64,000 nucleotides of DNA from Chelatococcus reniformis. GTDB lineage: Bacteria > Pseudomonadota > Alphaproteobacteria > Rhizobiales > Beijerinckiaceae. Positions within the stretch are counted from its first letter, which is position 1, and the number at the start of each line of letters is the position of its first letter. The position numbers were made by a program, and so were the translations under genes. Positions 1-8,297 of this stretch are shown here, piece by piece. The notes below the pieces were generated by a model that was not told where the DNA came from, did not search any database, and saw nothing but the letters and a program-made list of their open reading frames with translations. The stretch lies in contig NZ_BMGG01000001.1 in NCBI RefSeq assembly GCF_014640075.1, forward strand, positions 124,001 through 188,000, in the 5' to 3' direction.

Positions 1-801
1 GTCTACCGCCACGCTCTCGCCGTGCGCCTGACCCACTGGCTCAACGTGATCTGCCTGATGTTCCTCCTGCTCAGCGGCCTGCAGATCTTCAACGCCCATC
101 CCTCGCTCTACTGGGGCCAGTACGGCGCCAATGCCGACCAGCCTTTCATCGACATCGGGGCGGTGCGGGACGGCGACCGGATCCGCGGCGTGACCCGCAT
201 CGGCCCGGTGAGCATCCCGACCACCGGCGTGCTCGGTGCCTCTTCCGTCAACGGCGAGACCCGGGCCCGCGCCTTTCCCGCCTGGCTCACCTTGCCGAGC
301 TATACGGACCTCGCGACAGGGCGCCGCTGGCACTTCTTCTTCGCCTGGCTGTTCGTCATCAACGGGCTCGCCTATCTGATCTACGGCCTTGCCGCGGGGC
401 ATTTTCGCCGCGACCTGCTGCCCGACGCAGACCAGCTCAAGCCGGCCCATCTCGTCCGCGAAATCGCCGACCACGCGCACCTGCGCTTTCCCAAGGGCGA
501 GGCCGCCCGGCGCTACAACGCGCTGCAGAAGCTCGCCTATCTCGCCGTGATCATCGTGCTGCTGCCGCTGATGGTGGCGACCGGCCTCACCATGTCGCCG
601 GGCATGAACGCGGCATGGCCGTGGCTCGTGGACTTGTTCGGCGGGCGCCAATCGGCCCGCACCCTCCACTTCATCTCGGCCTCGCTGATCGTCGCCTTCG
701 TCGTCGTCCACCTCGTCATGGTGCTGGTCTCCGGCCTCTGGAACAACCTGCGCTCCATGATCACCGGCCGTTTCGCCATCGATACCGACAGGAGCCCGTG
801 A
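1..801 (+). CDS. Cytochrome b/b6-type membrane subunit (5' end outside window)
   Basis: This looks like the heme-b membrane subunit that passes electrons between the quinone pool and the periplasmic molybdenum enzyme encoded next. The reading frame is open from base 1 (V-Y-R-H-A-L-A before the first GTG at 22), and family members begin with a short leader before the R-LTHWLN segment, so the true start lies upstream and the gene is truncated by the window edge. About 266 residues are visible, with four hydrophobic segments and histidines in or beside them (THWLN, RRWHFFF, RTLHF, VVHLV) that fit heme ligation. It overlaps the next gene by one base (TGATG), indicating translational coupling. It resembles thiosulfate reductase or Ni/Fe-hydrogenase b-type subunits; the exact partner is inferred from the neighbour. 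Confidence 0.8.
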   Translation, partial: VYRHALAVRLTHWLNVICLMFLLLSGLQIFNAHPSLYWGQYGANADQPFIDIGAVRDGDRIRGVTRIGPVSIPTTGVLGASSVNGETRARAFPAWLTLPSYTDLATGRRWHFFFAWLFVINGLAYLIYGLAAGHFRRDLLPDADQLKPAHLVREIADHAHLRFPKGEAARRYNALQKLAYLAVIIVLLPLMVATGLTMSPGMNAAWPWLVDLFGGRQSARTLHFISASLIVAFVVVHLVMVLVSGLWNNLRSMITGRFAIDTDRSP

Positions 802-1577
802 TGCTGATCCGTCCCAGCCGGCGCCGGTTGCTTCTGGGCTCCGCCGCCACGGCCGCCACGGCCCTGCTCGGCGGCTGCGACGCGTTGGTCGACAATGACC
901 ACGTGAGCCGCGTCATCGCCTCCGCCGAAGGACTGACCAAGGCCGCCCAACGGGCGGTGTTGTCGGACACGAAGCTGGCCCGCGAGTTCACCCAGACGGA
1001 CCTGTCGCCGGTGTTCAAGGCAAACGGCACCCAGCAGCCGGAGGGCGAGGCCTACGCCGAACTGGTCGAGACCCGTTTCGCCAATTGGCGGCTCAGGGTC
1101 GACGGCAAGGTCGTCAAGCCGCTAGAGCTGTCGCTCGCCGAGCTAAAGTCCCTGCCGGCGCGCACGCAGATCACGCGGCACGACTGTGTCGAAGGCTGGA
1201 GCGCCATCGGCCAATGGACCGGGGTGCCGCTCGGCCTCGTCCTCAAGGCGGCGGGGCTGACGAGCGACGCGCGCTTCGTCGTGTTCCATTGCGCCGACGA
1301 ATACGAAAAGACGCTCGACGGCAGCGGTCAGTATTACGAAAGCATCGACCTCGTCGACGCCTTTCATCCGCAGACCATCCTCGCCTACGCCATGAATGGC
1401 CAGGAGCTGCCGGTGGCCCACGGCGCCCCTCTGCGCCTGCGCGTCGAACGCCAGCTCGGCTACAAGCACGCCAAATACGTCATGCGCATCGAGGCCGTCG
1501 ACAGCCTGGCGCCGATCGGCCGCGGCAAGGGCGGCTTCTGGGAGGACCGTGGCTACGAATGGTACGCCGGGATCTGA
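801..1577 (+). CDS. Molybdopterin-dependent oxidoreductase, sulfite-oxidase/YedY fold, Tat-exported
   Basis: A 258-residue protein of the sulfite-oxidase-like molybdopterin family. The start ATG at 801 overlaps the stop of the cytochrome b gene. Residues 6-26 hold a twin-arginine signal (SRRRLLLG) followed by a lipobox-like LLGGC with Cys26, so it may be a Tat-exported lipoprotein. Cys129, in the segment RHDCVEGW, is the expected molybdenum ligand in this fold. The family transfers oxygen or electrons to small substrates, for example methionine sulfoxide repair in MsrP or sulfite oxidation; the substrate here cannot be read from sequence. Electrons presumably exchange with the upstream cytochrome b. 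The pairing of cytochrome b and a YedY-like protein is common in proteobacteria. Confidence 0.85.
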   Translation: MLIRPSRRRLLLGSAATAATALLGGCDALVDNDHVSRVIASAEGLTKAAQRAVLSDTKLAREFTQTDLSPVFKANGTQQPEGEAYAELVETRFANWRLRVDGKVVKPLELSLAELKSLPARTQITRHDCVEGWSAIGQWTGVPLGLVLKAAGLTSDARFVVFHCADEYEKTLDGSGQYYESIDLVDAFHPQTILAYAMNGQELPVAHGAPLRLRVERQLGYKHAKYVMRIEAVDSLAPIGRGKGGFWEDRGYEWYAGI

Positions 1578-1962
1578 CCGGATGGCCGCCCATGGGCGGC
1601 GTCCGACGCCGATCAGCGGCGACATGTCACCGACGGTGCCGGCGAGAGAGCCTGGCGGCGTAGCTCGGGAGTTCGGCGGATGGCGGCGCGCCGACGGGCA
1701 AGCGTCGATGCCGTTGATGGCCCTGGACGGGAGCAGGCACGAATTCACCGGGCACCGGCGTCGACGCAGTTCGGTTGCCTTCCTCCCAGAGGAGGACGAC
1801 GACGCCAGGCAGCCGCGGGCGCGCCTGGGCCGCACGCCGATGGTACAGTCGCTTTTCGGGAAAGCGGTCCTGACGGTGCGCCCATGTGCTGTCTATTGCG
1901 GTCCGGTCGCTGCACGCGTGCCCGGCTCGTCCTCGGCGCCGCGCTCGGGTAAGGAGGCCGGC
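1578..1962. other. Intergenic stretch, no gene recognised
   Basis: 385 bases between the molybdoenzyme and the epimerase. Open frames run through it on both strands but none shows a recognisable domain or a ribosome-binding site. Near its end, AAGGAGG at 1951-1957 is the ribosome-binding site of the epimerase gene. Confidence 0.5.
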
Positions 1963-2724
1963 ATGGCTGCGCGGATATTTCTGGCCGGGGCATCCGGCGT
2001 CATCGGACGCTCGCTGGCGCGGCAGCTTCGGGACGCAGGCCATCTGGTCGTCGGCGCCACACGGACGACGCAGGGACGCGAGGCGCTTCAAGCGCTCGGG
2101 ATCGAGGCCGTCATGGTCGACGTCTTCGATGCGCCGACCCTCACGCGCGCCGTCTCGGACGTCGCACCGGAGGTCGTCATTCATCAGCTGACCAGCCTCG
2201 CGGGCGGTATCGATCCCGCGTCGGCGACCGAGACCATTGCGCGCAACGCCCGCATTCGCCGGGTGGGCACCGCCAACCTCGTGGCCGCGGCGCGCGTCGC
2301 CGGTGCCAGGCGCCTGATCGCCCAGAGCATCGCCTGGGCCTATGCGCCCAAGCCCCCGCCCTATCGCGAGTCCGACCCGCTCGACACCGAAGCAGGAGGC
2401 CTGCGCGCCCTTTCGGTTCGCGAGGGGGTCATTCCGCTCGAGGATGCGGTGCTGGGGCAACGGGACATGGACGGCATCGTCCTGCGCTATGGCCAGCTCT
2501 ATGGCCCAGGCGCCTGGACGGAGACCCCCAAAGGATCCTCGCCCGTGCACGTGGATGCAGCCGCGCATGCGGCGCTCCTCGCGATCCATCGCGGCGCCGC
2601 GGGCCCGTACAACATCGCCGATCCCGGCGGCGAGGTGTCGATCGACAAGGCCGAAGCGGAGCTGGGTTGGCGCCCCGACGTTCGACTCGCGCCGGGCGAG
2701 CGGCGCGAGTCCCTCAGTTCCTAG
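1963..2724 (+). CDS. NAD(P)-dependent epimerase/dehydratase (extended SDR family)
   Basis: A 253-residue Rossmann-fold protein. The start ATG at 1963 is chosen because a near-perfect AAGGAGG lies 6 bases upstream and because the nucleotide-binding motif GASGVIG then falls at residues 8-14, as expected. Central segments (VVIHQLTSLAGG, NLVAAARVAGARRLI, LRYGQLYGPG) match NAD-dependent epimerases that act on nucleotide sugars or related ketones. A clean YxxxK catalytic pair is not obvious after the SIAWAY segment, so it may be an atypical member. It ends 6 bases before the MocR regulator and is probably co-transcribed with it. The substrate is unknown. Confidence 0.8.
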   Translation: MAARIFLAGASGVIGRSLARQLRDAGHLVVGATRTTQGREALQALGIEAVMVDVFDAPTLTRAVSDVAPEVVIHQLTSLAGGIDPASATETIARNARIRRVGTANLVAAARVAGARRLIAQSIAWAYAPKPPPYRESDPLDTEAGGLRALSVREGVIPLEDAVLGQRDMDGIVLRYGQLYGPGAWTETPKGSSPVHVDAAAHAALLAIHRGAAGPYNIADPGGEVSIDKAEAELGWRPDVRLAPGERRESLSS

Positions 2725-2730
2725 ACCGAC

Positions 2731-4224
2731 ATGGCGCGAATCCCCTCCCAATACATGGCCGGCCTGACGCTCGAGCGCGCGGGGCCGACGCCGCTCGTCG
2801 AGCAGATCGCCCGGCATGTCGAAGCCGCCATCAGCGAGGGCGCGCTTTCACCTGGGGGACGGCTTCCCTCGTGGCGCGATCTTGCCGCGCAGCTGGGCGT
2901 CGCCCGTGGCACGGTCAAGGCGGCCTACGAGTTGCTGATCGACAGGCAGCTTCTGGTCGCAGCCGGGGCCGCAGGAACCCGGGTCGCAGATCCCTTGCCG
3001 TCGCCGACACGCCCGCCTGCTGCCGATGACGCTGACCTGGTCACGCCCGACGTCAGGCACGAGGTCGACCTCCCGCTGGTCTTCCGGATGGGCGTCCCGG
3101 CCCACGATGCCTTTCCCGCCACCGTCTGGTCGCGCCTGCACCGCCAGGCGGTGCAGCAAACCTCCATGCTCACGGGCCATCTGGACCCGCGTGGCCTGCC
3201 CGCGCTCAGGGCGGCGCTGGCGGCCCACGTCGCGATCGCGCGGGGCGTCGCATGCTCGCCTGACCAGGTGATCGTGACGACCGGCTTTCGCGCAAGCCTG
3301 GCCACGGCGCTCCAAGCCGTCGGAGCCGCCGGCGGGCAGGCCTGGGTGGAGGATCCCGGCTATCCTGTCGCGCGGCGCGCGCTCGAGCTCTCGGGCCTCC
3401 ACCCGGTCGCGGTGCGGGTCGACGGCGAGGGCGTCGACGTGGCCCATGGACGCAATCTGGCGCCCCGCGCCGCGCTGGCCTTCGTGACGCCCGGGCAACA
3501 GGCGCCCACGGGCGTCGTGCTCTCGCCGCGGCGGCGCCAAGACCTGTTGAGATGGGCCGCCGAGGCCGGCGCGTGGGTCATCGAGGACGACTACCTGGGC
3601 GAGCTCCAGCTATCGGGCCGGTCCGCGCCGGCGCTCGCCTCCTCCGATCACCCCGGACGGGTCATCCACATCGGGTCGTTCAGCAAGACGCTGAGCCCCA
3701 TGCTCGGCGTCGGCTTCCTGGTCGCCCCGCTGCCGCTCGCGCAGCGCCTGATCGATATCGCGGTGTGGCTCTCGGCGCCACCGAACGCCGCTGTGCAGCT
3801 GGCGCTCGCGATGTTCCTGCGCGAAGGACACTACCTGCGGCATCTGCGGCGCATGCGGCAGCTCTATGCGCGGCGGCGCTCTCGGCTCGTCGAGGTGCTG
3901 GGGACGCTCGGTGCGCAGGGCTGCGGGCCGGCCGGACTGGCGGTGATGCTCCCCTTGCCCCATGGCTTCGACGACTGGCGCCTGGCCGAGCGCGCCCGCG
4001 CCGTAGGCCTTGCTCCCGCACCGCTCTCGCCGTGGTTCGCCGCAGCCTCCCAGCTCAACGCGGGACTGCTTCTCGGGGTTAGCAACGCCGTGGAGAACCG
4101 GATCGTGCAGCACTGCCACCGGCTGCTGGCGCTCATCTCCGAGCCAGCCCACGCCGCGGGGCGCTCAGCAGGCTTGCTGCGACCGCCCAGCACCCGTCGC
4201 CCGACCATCGATGGTCGCGACTAG
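2731..4224 (+). CDS. MocR/PdxR-type transcriptional regulator (GntR HTH fused to aminotransferase fold)
   Basis: A 497-residue PLP-dependent regulator. Residues about 20-88 form a winged-helix GntR domain (LPSWRDLAAQLGVARGTVKAAY), and residues about 115-475 form a fold-type-I aminotransferase domain with the PLP lysine K319 in GSFSKTLSP and the IEDDYLGE segment before it. Such proteins sense PLP or amino compounds and commonly regulate vitamin B6, GABA or taurine genes; the target here is not evident. It begins 6 bases after the epimerase. Its last 60 bases overlap the convergent azoreductase gene at 4165-4797. Confidence 0.9.
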   Translation: MARIPSQYMAGLTLERAGPTPLVEQIARHVEAAISEGALSPGGRLPSWRDLAAQLGVARGTVKAAYELLIDRQLLVAAGAAGTRVADPLPSPTRPPAADDADLVTPDVRHEVDLPLVFRMGVPAHDAFPATVWSRLHRQAVQQTSMLTGHLDPRGLPALRAALAAHVAIARGVACSPDQVIVTTGFRASLATALQAVGAAGGQAWVEDPGYPVARRALELSGLHPVAVRVDGEGVDVAHGRNLAPRAALAFVTPGQQAPTGVVLSPRRRQDLLRWAAEAGAWVIEDDYLGELQLSGRSAPALASSDHPGRVIHIGSFSKTLSPMLGVGFLVAPLPLAQRLIDIAVWLSAPPNAAVQLALAMFLREGHYLRHLRRMRQLYARRRSRLVEVLGTLGAQGCGPAGLAVMLPLPHGFDDWRLAERARAVGLAPAPLSPWFAAASQLNAGLLLGVSNAVENRIVQHCHRLLALISEPAHAAGRSAGLLRPPSTRRPTIDGRD

Positions 4225-4797
4225 GGCGTCGCGCGTGGCCGAGGCAATCTCCTCATCCAGAAAGGCGGTGCCCTGCAGCGGCAGCACATGCACCGTGTTC
4301 AAGCCGACGCAGGACAGGATCGCGGACAGATAGGGCGTCAGGAAATCCGGCTGGTTGGCGCGCTCGCCGGAGAAGATGCCGCCGGAGGCGACCGCGACAT
4401 AGACAGGCCGGTCCCGGAGCAGCCCCGACTTGCCGGTGGGGGTCGGCACGAAGGTCCGCCCGATCCGCACGATCTGATCCACCCACGCCTTGAGCACCGA
4501 CGGAACGGTGAAGTTGTTCATCGGCGTGCCGATCACCAGAATGTCGGCTTCCTCGACCTCGACGATGAGCTCCTCCGAGAGGCGCAGGGCGTCGCCCGAG
4601 GCGCTCGCAAGTCCGGCAGGCGATGCGAGAGCGCTCGCATAGGACGCGTCCGGGTGCGCTATCGGCTCGCTGCCGAGATCCCGCCGACTGACGCGGGCGC
4701 CCGGGTGGAACGTCAGGAGACGCCTGACGACAGACTCGGAGAGCTGCCGGCTCTGGGATTGCGGGCGCGGGCTGCAATCGATGTGCAGGATGTTCAT
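4165..4797 (-). CDS. FMN-dependent NADH:quinone oxidoreductase, AzoR-like
   Basis: A 210-residue flavodoxin-fold protein. The N-terminus MNILHIDCSPR with the following serines matches the phosphate-binding loop of FMN-dependent NADH-azoreductases, and GTPMNNFTVPSVLKAWVDQI with the GRTF segment is typical of AzoR. These enzymes reduce quinones and azo dyes with two electrons and protect against thiol and quinone stress. The start at 4797 overlaps the stop of the upstream GNAT gene by four bases (ATGA), so the two are translationally coupled. The 3' end overlaps the convergent MocR gene by 60 bases. Confidence 0.88.
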   Translation of the reverse strand: MNILHIDCSPRPQSQSRQLSESVVRRLLTFHPGARVSRRDLGSEPIAHPDASYASALASPAGLASASGDALRLSEELIVEVEEADILVIGTPMNNFTVPSVLKAWVDQIVRIGRTFVPTPTGKSGLLRDRPVYVAVASGGIFSGERANQPDFLTPYLSAILSCVGLNTVHVLPLQGTAFLDEEIASATRDALVATIDGRATGAGRSQQAC

Positions 4798-5270
4798 GGG
4801 GCCGCCTCCAGCAGCTTGACAAAGCGGATGGCGCGGTCCGCGAGGCCCTCGCGCCTGTAGAAGCGCTGGGCGGCAACATTGTCAGTGGCGGTGTCGAGGG
4901 CCAGATGCACGCACGCCTGGCGAGCGCCGATGATCGAGAGTTCGCGCAGCAGCGCAGCGCCGAAGCCGTTGCCCCGCTGGTCGGCCGCGGTCACGAGGTC
5001 GTCGACGTAGAGGAAGCGCCCATGAATCAGGTTCTCCATCACGCGATAGCCGGCGACCGCCAGCGCTCGCTCGCCATTCCAGACGGCGAGCACCCGGTAG
5101 CCATCGCCGGCCATGGCGGAAGCGCGGGCGCGCCACGCGCCGGCATTCTCGAGGCGCGGACGCAACTCGGCGATCACCGGGAAACAGGCCGTCAGATCGT
5201 CGTCGCTGATGGCGTGCCGGACGACGGCGCCCGGCGATGGCGACTGCGGAGATATCGGCTCGATGGTCAT
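4794..5270 (-). CDS. GNAT-family N-acetyltransferase
   Basis: A 158-residue protein with the GNAT acetyl-CoA fold: the segment YVDDLVTAADQRGNGFGAALL contains the V-x-x-x-x-R-x-x-G-x-G/A acetyl-CoA pyrophosphate loop (QRGNGFG), followed by LALDTATDNVAAQRFYRREGL, which is the usual motif-B region. It acetylates an amine, but the substrate cannot be read from sequence. It is the first gene of a two-gene minus-strand unit with the azoreductase and overlaps it by four bases. The start at 5270 is the first ATG of the frame. Confidence 0.85.
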   Translation of the reverse strand: MTIEPISPQSPSPGAVVRHAISDDDLTACFPVIAELRPRLENAGAWRARASAMAGDGYRVLAVWNGERALAVAGYRVMENLIHGRFLYVDDLVTAADQRGNGFGAALLRELSIIGARQACVHLALDTATDNVAAQRFYRREGLADRAIRFVKLLEAAP

Positions 5271-5410
5271 GGCTCCTCGCGGGATCGCGGCGGTTGGTCC
5301 GCAAGGAGTTAAAGCTTCGCCCGACCTTCAATCAGGGCCAGGAATACGTGTTCGGGCTGGACCAAGATCGGGCCGGCGCCATGCGCAATAGGCCCTCGCG
5401 CTCCGGCGTC

Positions 5411-5716
5411 CTACTCCTCCGGCTCCGTCGTGAACAGCAGCGGATAGCCCTTGCTGCGCCCGGCGTCGGTGGCGCGGGCCGCCTTGGTCTCGGCCACGTC
5501 GCGCGCGAACACGGCGACGACGCAGACGCCGCGCTGGTGCGCGGTGATCATCACCTTGAGGGCTTCGCTCTCGTTCATACGAAACTCGGCTTCGAGCACG
5601 CCGACGACGAATTCACGCGGCGTGAAGTCGTCGTTGACCAGGATGACCTTGTGCAGCCGCGGACGCTCGGTCCGCGGGAGCACCTTGGTCCGCCGCTTGG
5701 TGTCGATACGCTCCAC
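5411..5716 (-). CDS. clpS: ATP-dependent Clp protease adaptor ClpS (ClpS2-type)
   Basis: A 101-residue N-degron adaptor that delivers N-end-rule substrates to ClpAP. The segment HKVILVNDDFTPREFVVGVL is the ClpS core with the N-x-D-D and T-P-x-E substrate-pocket residues in place (here TPRE). The region MITAHQRGVCVVAVFARDVAETKA and the C-terminal FTTEPEE tail are characteristic of the second ClpS paralogue (ClpS2) of alphaproteobacteria rather than ClpS1. The start is a GTG at 5716 with GAGG about 8 bases upstream. clpA is not adjacent, which is normal for ClpS2. Confidence 0.92.
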   Translation of the reverse strand: MERIDTKRRTKVLPRTERPRLHKVILVNDDFTPREFVVGVLEAEFRMNESEALKVMITAHQRGVCVVAVFARDVAETKAARATDAGRSKGYPLLFTTEPEE

Positions 5717-6181
5717 CGGAAACCTCGTCCGATTTGCCGTCTACCGCTGTGATCTGGATCAGCCGAACCTTCGCATACCCGAGGGCGCGGGTCCATGCGA
5801 CGGCATGCCGTCGAGGGCCGGCGAGGCCGCCGCCTGTGTATGCCGGCGACCGTCCGATACGCTTCCGGGCGCACAGACCTTGCCAGCAGCACCCCGCTCG
5901 CCGGCGAGACCCTGCACCCGACCGGGGCGTAGAACGGACGGCCCGCCGCTTGCCAGCCCGACGCATCAGCGGCATCGGCAGCCGGCCCGAGCAGTCGATC
6001 GAGGGTGCGGGAATGGCGGCGCGGCGGCCGTGGACTTGGCCCATCGGCCAGCCTGCCGTCGCCGGTGCGGCTATTTCTTGCCCCCACCGGATTCGGCGAC
6101 GAATTTACTTCGACATCGCCGAACAATAGAAGCAAATTCCGACTTATTCATCTTACGGTGGGACGCTCAGAGGAGATTTCG
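5717..6181. other. Intergenic region with divergent promoters
   Basis: 465 bases between clpS (minus) and the AhpD-like gene (plus). No domain-bearing frame was seen. The last 120 bases are relatively AT-rich and should hold the promoter of the plus-strand gene; AGGAG at 6171-6175 is its ribosome-binding site. I saw no strong dyad. Confidence 0.5.
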
Positions 6182-6754
6182 ATGCTTGACCGTCCCACGC
6201 CCTCCGCACCGGCAGAGCTGTCGCGCCTGTCCCCTCCCGCCGCCGATGCGCTGAGCGCCGATGTGCGCACGCTCGTCGAGGCCAACCACAACGAAAACTG
6301 GATCCGCGCGCTGTCCCTCAACGCCGACACGGCCAAGCGCTTCGTCGCCTATTTCGGCAGCCTGTTCGACCCGGTCGGCGGCCGCCTGCCATTGCGCGAG
6401 CGCGAGCTGATCGCCGTGATCGTCTCGTCCACCAACGGCTGCGGCCTTTGCGAGATCCACCACACCAACGCGCTCGCCGACCTCATCGGCGACGCGCCGA
6501 AGGCGCGACGCATCGCGCTCGACCATCACCTGGCGCCGCTCAATGTACGCGAAGAGGCGCTGGCCGACCTCGCCGTGCGCATCACCCAGGACCCCAAGTC
6601 GGTGCAACCGGCCGATTTCGACGAGCTGCGCACGGTGGGCTTTGCCGACGCCGAGATCCTCGAGGCAGTGGAGACCATCGCCTGGTTCAACCACACCAAT
6701 CGCATCTTCATCTCGCTCGGCGTGATTCCGGACGCCAAATACTTCCAGCGCTGA
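6182..6754 (+). CDS. Peroxidase-related protein, AhpD/carboxymuconolactone-decarboxylase fold
   Basis: A 190-residue all-helical protein of the uncharacterised peroxidase-related group. The redox motif C-x2-C-x3-H is present as Cys87, Cys90 and His94 (CGLCEIHH), with an upstream glutamate in the RERELI segment, which is the AhpD catalytic set. Such proteins are thought to reduce organic peroxides or act as disulfide relays beside flavin monooxygenases. The start at 6182 follows AGGAG at 6171. It is paralogous to the gene at 14062-14682 and faces the convergent LLM monooxygenase, from which it is separated by a terminator hairpin. The cellular role is inferred. Confidence 0.85.
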   Translation: MLDRPTPSAPAELSRLSPPAADALSADVRTLVEANHNENWIRALSLNADTAKRFVAYFGSLFDPVGGRLPLRERELIAVIVSSTNGCGLCEIHHTNALADLIGDAPKARRIALDHHLAPLNVREEALADLAVRITQDPKSVQPADFDELRTVGFADAEILEAVETIAWFNHTNRIFISLGVIPDAKYFQR

Positions 6755-6762
6755 AGCTCAAA

Positions 6763-6787
6763 GCCCGCAGCGGACGTCGCTGCGGGC
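6763..6787. terminator. Bidirectional terminator-like hairpin
   Basis: A perfect 10-base stem (GCCCGCAGCG with CGCTGCGGGC) around a 5-base loop lies between two convergent genes. It is preceded by AAA and followed by CTTC, so the U-tract is short in both directions. Confidence 0.7.
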
Positions 6788-6840
6788 CTTCACCGCGCCG
6801 TGGCGCGGCCCGCCGCGGCTGAGAGCCGGTCAAGCGCCGC

Positions 6841-8220
6841 TCAGGCGACCTTGGCCTTGGGCCGGAAGGCGCCGCGATAGCGCGCCGCAGGATGGCGTTC
6901 ATTCAGCCGGGCGCCGGAGCCGGCGAACAGCCGCTCACGATAGGTGCCCGGTCCATACGCCCGCTGCGCCAACCCGCGCTGCTGGAGCACCGGTAGCACG
7001 TTCTCGATGAACTCGGCGAAGGAGCCCGGGGTCGTCTGGTAGATGACGTTGATGCCGTCGACGCCGGCCGCCTGCCAGCGCGCCAGCTCGTCCGCAATGC
7101 TCTCGGGGGTGCCGACGATGCGTGTGTTGTAGGCATAGGCCTGCCCGATGTCGGCCACCGTCGCCCGCAGGCCGGGATTGGCCTCCTCGAAGAAGCGCAC
7201 CAGCCCCTGCACGCCTTCGATGTCGAGCTCGTCCACCGGCTGATCCGGAGGCAGCAGGCCGAGATCGATACCGAGATCGCGGCTGATATGGGCGAGCAGG
7301 CCGTCGTCGCTGCGATATTCGTCGAGGTCGCGCGCCTTGCGTCGCGCTTCCTCCTCGGTGCTGCCGATGACGAAGGACAGGCCCTGGACGAACAGCAGGT
7401 CGCCCGGATCGCGGCCGGCCGCGGCGACCTGGCCACGCACCTCGGTCACCAGCCTGGCCGCCCCCTCCGGCGTCAGGCTGGTGATGAAGGTGCCCTCGGC
7501 GTTCTGCGCGGCGAAGGCGCGTCCGGCATGCGAGGAGCCGGCCTGGAAGAGCACCGGCGTGCGCTGTGGAGAGGGCTGCGACAGATGCGGCCCGAGCACG
7601 CGGTAACGTTCGCCGACGTGGCGGATGCGGTGGATTCGGTCGGGGTCGGCATAGAGGCCGCGCTGCTTGTCGGCGATGACGGCATCGTCGTCCCAGGAGC
7701 CTTCCCAGAGCTTGTAGACGACGTCGACGTATTCCTCGGCCCAGCGGTAGCGCTCGTCGTGCGGCACGATGCGCTCGAAGCCGAAGTTCTGGGCCGCATT
7801 GTGGCTGACGCTGGTGACGATATTCCAGCCGATCCGCCCCTTGCTCAGATGGTCGAGGGTCGACACCTTGCGCGCGAAGTTGAACGGGTGCTCCTGCAGG
7901 ATTGAGCTCGTAAAGGTGAGTCCGAGATGTTCCGTGGCGCCGATCAGCGCCGCGATCAGAGCCCCGGAATCGTTGATCGGGATCTGCACGGCCTCCTTGA
8001 TGTAGGTGTCCCAGCTGCCGCGATAGGCAGGGTCGGTGCCCAGGACATCGGCGACGAACAGCGCGTCGAAGCAGCCCTTCTCGAGCAGCTTGGCGAGGTC
8101 CACCCACGGAGCGAGATCATTGAAATCGGTCTGCCGCGTGTCCGGGTGGCGCCAGAAGCCGTGATAGACGTGGGAGACGGCGTTCATGGAGAAGCCGTTG
8201 AGGATCAGTCGCTTTGTCAT
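6841..8220 (-). CDS. LLM-class FMN-dependent monooxygenase, NtaA/SnaA/DszA family
   Basis: A 459-residue two-component flavin monooxygenase of the bacterial luciferase-like fold. Diagnostic segments are NGFSMNAVSHVYHGFWRHP at the N-terminus, STLDHLSKGRIGWNIVTSV in the middle, and GSSHAGRAFAAQNAEGTF; these match the NtaA/SnaA/DszA branch that oxidises sulfones, sulfonates, nitrilotriacetate and related small compounds using FMNH2 from a separate reductase. It is the last gene of the minus-strand transporter operon (two binding proteins, ATPase, permease), which suggests that the imported compound is its substrate. No flavin reductase is encoded nearby. Confidence 0.9.
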   Translation of the reverse strand: MTKRLILNGFSMNAVSHVYHGFWRHPDTRQTDFNDLAPWVDLAKLLEKGCFDALFVADVLGTDPAYRGSWDTYIKEAVQIPINDSGALIAALIGATEHLGLTFTSSILQEHPFNFARKVSTLDHLSKGRIGWNIVTSVSHNAAQNFGFERIVPHDERYRWAEEYVDVVYKLWEGSWDDDAVIADKQRGLYADPDRIHRIRHVGERYRVLGPHLSQPSPQRTPVLFQAGSSHAGRAFAAQNAEGTFITSLTPEGAARLVTEVRGQVAAAGRDPGDLLFVQGLSFVIGSTEEEARRKARDLDEYRSDDGLLAHISRDLGIDLGLLPPDQPVDELDIEGVQGLVRFFEEANPGLRATVADIGQAYAYNTRIVGTPESIADELARWQAAGVDGINVIYQTTPGSFAEFIENVLPVLQQRGLAQRAYGPGTYRERLFAGSGARLNERHPAARYRGAFRPKAKVA

Positions 8221-8297
8221 CGGGCGGTATCCTTGGTGGCGAAGCCGCGCTCGGCCCGCATTTCTCGGCGCCCGCGAAGCGGTGGCCTACGATGCGG

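Noticed and set aside
1396-2724. A 442-residue frame that would fuse the end of the molybdoenzyme region to the epimerase
   Set aside because: The first 190 codons have no homology and the epimerase has its own strong ribosome-binding site.
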